From Massilistercora timonensis (GTDB lineage Bacteria > Bacillota > Clostridia > Lachnospirales > Lachnospiraceae), in the NCBI RefSeq assembly GCF_900312975.1, contig NZ_LT990039.1, positions 186,001 to 250,000 of the forward strand: a stretch of 64,000 nt of DNA, given 5' to 3'. The notes beneath the pieces were generated by a model that did not search any database, had not been told where the DNA came from, and saw nothing but the letters and a program-made list of their open reading frames with translations. The position numbers and the translations under genes were made by a program. Of this stretch, positions 60,801 to 64,000 are shown piece after piece; positions within the stretch are counted from its first letter, which is position 1; each line of letters begins with the position of its first letter.

Positions 60801-61676
60801 TTATTCTCCCTGGTGTACCACTACCTGCCGGTACGGAATCTCGATCCCGTTCTCATCAAAGCAAAGCTTGATCTTCTCCAGCAGCCGCCATCTTGCGGGC
60901 CAGTATTCTTCATTTTTCACCCAGGCTCTTGCGCCCAGTACTACGGAACTTTCTCCCAGATGGTCTACGAAGATCCTGATCTCCTGGTCCCGCAGAACGC
61001 TTTCTTCCGCCAGAAGCATTTCTTCCAGCAGGCCTTTGGCCTTCGGAAGGTCCGCCCCGTAGGCGATATCCACCTTCAGGTCCAGCTGCCGCTCTTCGTT
61101 GGCGGTGAAGTTGGTCAGGCTGTTGTTGGTCAGGATCCCGTTGGGAATGACGATGGTCTTATTGTCCACTGTGCTCAGCTTGGTGTAGAAGATCTGGATC
61201 TCCTTTACCGTTCCTTCATTCTTGTTAGTGTCCTCTACAATATAGTCTCCCACCTCGAAGGGCTTCAGCACCAGGATCAGCACCCCGCCTGCGAAGTTGG
61301 CCAGGCTCCCCTGGAGAGCAAGGCCCAGAGCCACGCCGCAGGAAGCCACCGCCGCCGCCACTGTGGCTGTGTCCAGCCCGAAGTTGGTGGCGATGGAGAA
61401 TAACAGTAGGATGTAGAGCACAAATTTCAAGAGGGAGTCCACGAACTGGGCCACTCCCTTGTCCGCCCGGGACCGCTCCAGAGATCCCCGCACGATCCGC
61501 CTCACCCACTGGATCAGGAATCGCCCGATGAAAAATACCACCAGGGCAAAGATCACCTTCATGCCGAACTGCATAAGAGACGGCAGCTGCTCTTCCAGAA
61601 AATCCGGCAGTCTGCTCACATGTTCCGCCGCCTGCTGTACCGTATCCGCGCTGTCTGTTTCGTTCCACATTGCCAT
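60801..61676 (-). CDS. Small-conductance mechanosensitive channel (MscS family)
   Basis: The 291-residue protein has three N-terminal helices and the pore-lining TM3 with the glycine/alanine pattern ASCGVALGLALQGSLANFAGGVLIL near residues 110-135, followed by the beta domain (FEVGDYIVEDTNKNEGTVKEIQIFYTKL and IVIPNGILTNNSLTNF). MscS channels open on osmotic downshock. The start has AGGAG upstream. It follows pgeF by six bases. Confidence 0.94.
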   Translation of the reverse strand: MAMWNETDSADTVQQAAEHVSRLPDFLEEQLPSLMQFGMKVIFALVVFFIGRFLIQWVRRIVRGSLERSRADKGVAQFVDSLLKFVLYILLLFSIATNFGLDTATVAAAVASCGVALGLALQGSLANFAGGVLILVLKPFEVGDYIVEDTNKNEGTVKEIQIFYTKLSTVDNKTIVIPNGILTNNSLTNFTANEERQLDLKVDIAYGADLPKAKGLLEEMLLAEESVLRDQEIRIFVDHLGESSVVLGARAWVKNEEYWPARWRLLEKIKLCFDENGIEIPYRQVVVHQGE

Positions 61677-61682
61677 TTTCTC

Positions 61683-62519
61683 CTATTCTTTCAGCGCCAG
61701 AAATGCGCTTAAGTTCCCTCTCCGGTCCCCCTGGGCCCGGTGGGAGAACAAAATATCCGGGTTACAGTGGGTGCAAAGGTTGGTCACCGCGATCTGGCTT
61801 TCCGGGATCCCGGCCTCCAGAAGTACCGCCTTGTTGGCCGCCCACAGGTCAAGCTGGTATTTCCCGTTGTCTTTCTCATAAAAGAGCTGATCCCACAGCC
61901 CTTCCGGAAATGCCTTCTTAAATTCCTCGATCACGTCCCCGCTCACCTCGTAGCAGTCCTGGCAGATGGAAGGCCCGATGGCTGCCACCAGATCCTTTGG
62001 GTCTGTCCCGAAGGTCTTCTTCATCTTCTCCACCGTGACTTTCCCCATCTTGCCCACAGTGCCCCGCCATCCGGAGTGGCTGAGTCCGATGGCTTTGTGC
62101 ACCGGGTCTACGAAATACAGGGGCACGCAGTCTGCGTAGAAGGTAACCAGGCAAAGACCCGGCACATTGGTAACCATACCGTCGGTCTCCATAAACCGGG
62201 TGCCCCGGTCCGCCTCTCTTACTACCGCCACATTGGTAGTGTGGGTCTGATGGGTGTAGGTCAGGTCGCCTACCCGCACTCCTAAGGCTCTGGCCATCCG
62301 CCGCTTATTCTCCTCCACTGCCTCCGGGTCGTCCCCCCGGGTACCGCTTAAGTTCATGGTGGCCCAGGGCCCCTTGCTCACCCCTCCCAGCCGGGTGGAG
62401 AAAGCATGGGTCACGATCCCCGTCTCCTCCAGAAGGGGATACACCAGATAGGGAACCCCATAGGTCTCCCGCTCTTCCAGTATGGTTTCCTGATTCTTGT
62501 AGATCAATCCAAGACTCAT
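61683..62519 (-). CDS. pgeF: Peptidoglycan editing factor PgeF / multicopper polyphenol oxidase-like
   Basis: YfiH/PgeF family (DUF152), 278 residues. Conserved metal and substrate residues appear in YTHQTHTTNVAVV near 75, TFYADCVPLYFVDP with GLSHSGWRGTVGKM near 125-150, and NLCTHCNPDILFSHRAQGDRRG near 245-268. Members have been given laccase, purine nucleosidase/adenosine deaminase and cell-wall proofreading roles. The start at 62519 follows AAGGA; the frame extends eight codons further. Confidence 0.93.
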   Translation of the reverse strand: MSLGLIYKNQETILEERETYGVPYLVYPLLEETGIVTHAFSTRLGGVSKGPWATMNLSGTRGDDPEAVEENKRRMARALGVRVGDLTYTHQTHTTNVAVVREADRGTRFMETDGMVTNVPGLCLVTFYADCVPLYFVDPVHKAIGLSHSGWRGTVGKMGKVTVEKMKKTFGTDPKDLVAAIGPSICQDCYEVSGDVIEEFKKAFPEGLWDQLFYEKDNGKYQLDLWAANKAVLLEAGIPESQIAVTNLCTHCNPDILFSHRAQGDRRGNLSAFLALKE

Positions 62520-62566
62520 GGGTATATTCCTTTCTTTTTTCATTTCCTGATTCTTATCTTCCGGTA

Positions 62567-62929
62567 TCAGGGCCGGTAATCGAAGGCGTTCCGATACCAG
62601 CAGACAGAGCCTTCTTCCCCGTCCACAGCGATCACATCGAATCTGCAGGGGGCTTCCAGGGTTCCCCTCTCGGCAAGATACCAGAGGGCGCTCCCGGAGA
62701 TCCGCTTTTGCTTTCTTTCATCCACTGCCTCCGCCGGATGGCCGCAGCCATCCCCTTTCCGGTACTTTACCTCCAGGAACACATAGGTTTCTTTCTCCCG
62801 GGCGATCAGGTCGATCTCGCCTTTTTTGCAGCGGTAATTGCGCTCCAGGATCTGAAGGCCCTTTCCCTCCAGCCAGGCGGCGGCTTGTGCCTCCTTTCGG
62901 GCGCCTTTCTTCCGATTGTTTTCCTTCAT
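62567..62929 (-). CDS. YraN family protein (UPF0102)
   Basis: The 120-residue protein has the endonuclease-like fold of UPF0102: RKKGARKEAQAAAWLEGKGLQILERNYRCKKGEIDLIARE, then TYVFLEVKYRKGDGCGHPAEAVDERKQKRI, with the PD-(D/E)XK pattern GEIDLI...FLEVK. Function in cells is not settled. The usual neighbour rnhB lies immediately upstream, as in many genomes. The ATG at 62929 has only a weak ribosome site; a TTG at 62983 overlapping the rnhB stop is the alternative. Confidence 0.9.
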   Translation of the reverse strand: MKENNRKKGARKEAQAAAWLEGKGLQILERNYRCKKGEIDLIAREKETYVFLEVKYRKGDGCGHPAEAVDERKQKRISGSALWYLAERGTLEAPCRFDVIAVDGEEGSVCWYRNAFDYRP

Positions 62930-62975
62930 ATATAAATGTGCCGATCCCTTCCGGCCAAGATCACATTTCCCCGGA

Positions 62976-63635
62976 TCAGACAAAGTTCCCGATAAAGCTG
63001 CGGCGGTGGATAGGGGTCGGCCCCAGCTCCTTTAACGCCGCAATATGTTCCCGGGTCCCGTATCCCTTATGTTTCCCGAATCCATAGCCGGGAAGCACCT
63101 CATCGTAAGCCTCCATCAGACGGTCCCTGGTGACTTTGGCCACAATGCTGGCTGCCGCGATGGAGATACTTTTGGCATCCCCTTTTACAATGGGCACCTG
63201 GGGGATCTCCACCTGGGGGATGGTTACCGCGTCATTTAGAAGAAGATCCGGGCTCATGCCAAGATCCGCAATGGCTGCCCGCATGGCCTCGTAGGTGGCC
63301 TGAAGGATATTGATCTCATCGATCCTTGCAGGGGACGCCATGCCGATCCCTACTGCCACCGCCTTCTCCAGGATCTCCTCATAAAGGGCCTCCCGCTTCT
63401 TCGCCGACAGCTTCTTGGAATCGTTAAGATAGAAGATGGTCTCATCTTTGGGCAGGATCACCGCTCCTGCCACCACCGGCCCTGCTAAGGGGCCCCGGCC
63501 CACCTCGTCAATGCCGCAGATCAGGCCCCGCTCTTCATATTCCCGCTCATAGACGCTCATGGCCTCCAGCCGGCTAAGCTCCTGCTCCAGCTTCTCCTGC
63601 TGCCGCTTCTTCCTCTCTTCTTCCCGCTTATTCAT
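62976..63635 (-). CDS. rnhB: Ribonuclease HII
   Basis: RNase HII cuts RNA in RNA:DNA hybrids, including single ribonucleotides. The 219-residue protein has a charged N-terminal helix (about 30 residues), then CGIDEVGRGPLAGPVVAGAVIL with the catalytic D43 and E44, LNDSKKLSAKKRE, KGDAKSISIAAASIVAKVTRDRLM and HKGYGTREHIAAL. The start at 63635 overlaps the lepB stop by eight bases. Confidence 0.96.
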   Translation of the reverse strand: MNKREEERKKRQQEKLEQELSRLEAMSVYEREYEERGLICGIDEVGRGPLAGPVVAGAVILPKDETIFYLNDSKKLSAKKREALYEEILEKAVAVGIGMASPARIDEINILQATYEAMRAAIADLGMSPDLLLNDAVTIPQVEIPQVPIVKGDAKSISIAAASIVAKVTRDRLMEAYDEVLPGYGFGKHKGYGTREHIAALKELGPTPIHRRSFIGNFV

Positions 63636-64000
63636 GTCGGATAACTCCCATCTTGTCAAAGGGATAGATCCGCACCCAGGCTTTCCCGATCAGTTCCTCC
63701 CGGTGCAGCACTCCTACGCTTGGGTCCCGGCTGTCGGAACTGTGGTTCCGGTTATCCCCCAACACGAAATATTCATCCGGTCCCAAAGTGATGGGATCCG
63801 CCGCCTCCCCGGCGCCTGTCATGGGCTCCAGCCCGTAGATGTCGCTCTCAAGGAGCTCCCCGTTGATGTACACCGCTCCGCCGGATACCTGCACCGTCTC
63901 TCCCGGCAGGCCGATGATCCGCTTGATATAGTAGGTATTGGCCTCATACCGGTAGGGAAATACGATGATGTCATACCGCCTGGGATCCTGGAACCGATAA
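63628..64000 (-). CDS. lepB: Signal peptidase I, 5' end outside window
   Basis: The visible C-terminal ~124 residues read RYDIIVFPYRYEANTYYIKRIIGLPGETV, with the catalytic lysine in YYIKRIIGLPGE, then EYFVLGDNRNHSSDSRDPSVG, the box E motif. The catalytic serine and the membrane anchor lie beyond position 64000. The enzyme cleaves signal peptides outside the membrane. It overlaps rnhB by eight bases; lepB-rnhB-yraN is a usual Firmicutes order. Confidence 0.95.
   Translation of the reverse strand, partial: YRFQDPRRYDIIVFPYRYEANTYYIKRIIGLPGETVQVSGGAVYINGELLESDIYGLEPMTGAGEAADPITLGPDEYFVLGDNRNHSSDSRDPSVGVLHREELIGKAWVRIYPFDKMGVIRHE

Noticed and set aside
1-64000. CRISPR arrays, prophage or intact IS elements
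   Set aside because: No regular repeat-spacer pattern, no phage structural genes and no transposase or integrase frame were seen.

Overview
The window reads as a chromosomal segment of a spore-forming, strictly fermentative Clostridia member, most likely family Lachnospiraceae. Support comes from an alpha/beta-type small acid-soluble spore protein, a GerW/YtfJ sporulation protein, a complete Rnf complex, separate but overlapping ispH and rpsA genes downstream of cmk, and a biotin-dependent Na+-pumping decarboxylase cluster. The family assignment is an inference from gene content and protein style. Almost every gene lies on the minus strand. The window is gene-dense, with no gene-free stretch over 300 bases, and I see no intact insertion sequence, prophage, CRISPR array or rRNA operon.

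Layout, left to right. (1) 1-3.1 kb: the 3' part of a DUF1048-like membrane protein gene, a short 22-bp repeat array and a long palindrome, a spore SASP gene, and recG. (2) 3.2-5.6 kb: fakA, an Asp23-family gene and rpmB. (3) 5.7-13.1 kb: a tiny membrane protein, the ytfJ/ytfI pair, and a division/wall block (zapA, U32 peptidase, an ftsW/rodA-type gene and a penicillin-binding protein whose start lies well inside ftsW). (4) 13.1-23.1 kb: ruvB-ruvA, then a membrane redox region with a Gx transporter, a NusG-domain-II protein and the flavin transferase apbE, two small membrane protein genes, and rnfC-D-G-E-A-B. ApbE is expected to attach FMN to RnfD and RnfG. (5) 23.2-25.9 kb: cmk-ispH-rpsA. (6) 26-36.8 kb: a colinear glycine/one-carbon unit (gcvT, gcvH, gcvPA, gcvPB, lplA, lpd, fhs, fchA, folD and a formate/nitrite-family channel) behind a perfect consensus promoter and a structured leader. 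Read in order it can take glycine to CO2, NH3 and methylene-THF, then to formate with ATP, with the channel for formate export or import. (7) 36.8-39 kb: a YhiN-type flavoprotein and an RpiR-type regulator. (8) 39.2-44.5 kb: mmdA-oadG-biotin carrier-oadB-oadA, a sodium pump/transcarboxylase cluster with two carboxyltransferase types. (9) 44.6-48.3 kb: a 2-isopropylmalate synthase fused to a C-terminal AraC-type DNA-binding domain, and a sodium:solute symporter. (10) 48.4-57.2 kb: mgsA, a left-handed beta-helix protein, topB, ppk1, asd, argH and queH. (11) 57.3-64 kb: an ABC ATPase/permease pair without a binding protein, tRNA-Thr(CGU), an AGCS alanine/glycine symporter, then mscS, pgeF, yraN, rnhB and the 3' part of lepB.

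The items most worth following up are the LeuA-AraC fusion, the glycine-to-formate unit with its unassigned leader, the double-carboxyltransferase sodium pump cluster, a family of four related GGGACG palindromes found only at 3' gene ends, the 22-bp repeat array at the left edge, and the long ftsW/pbp overlap.
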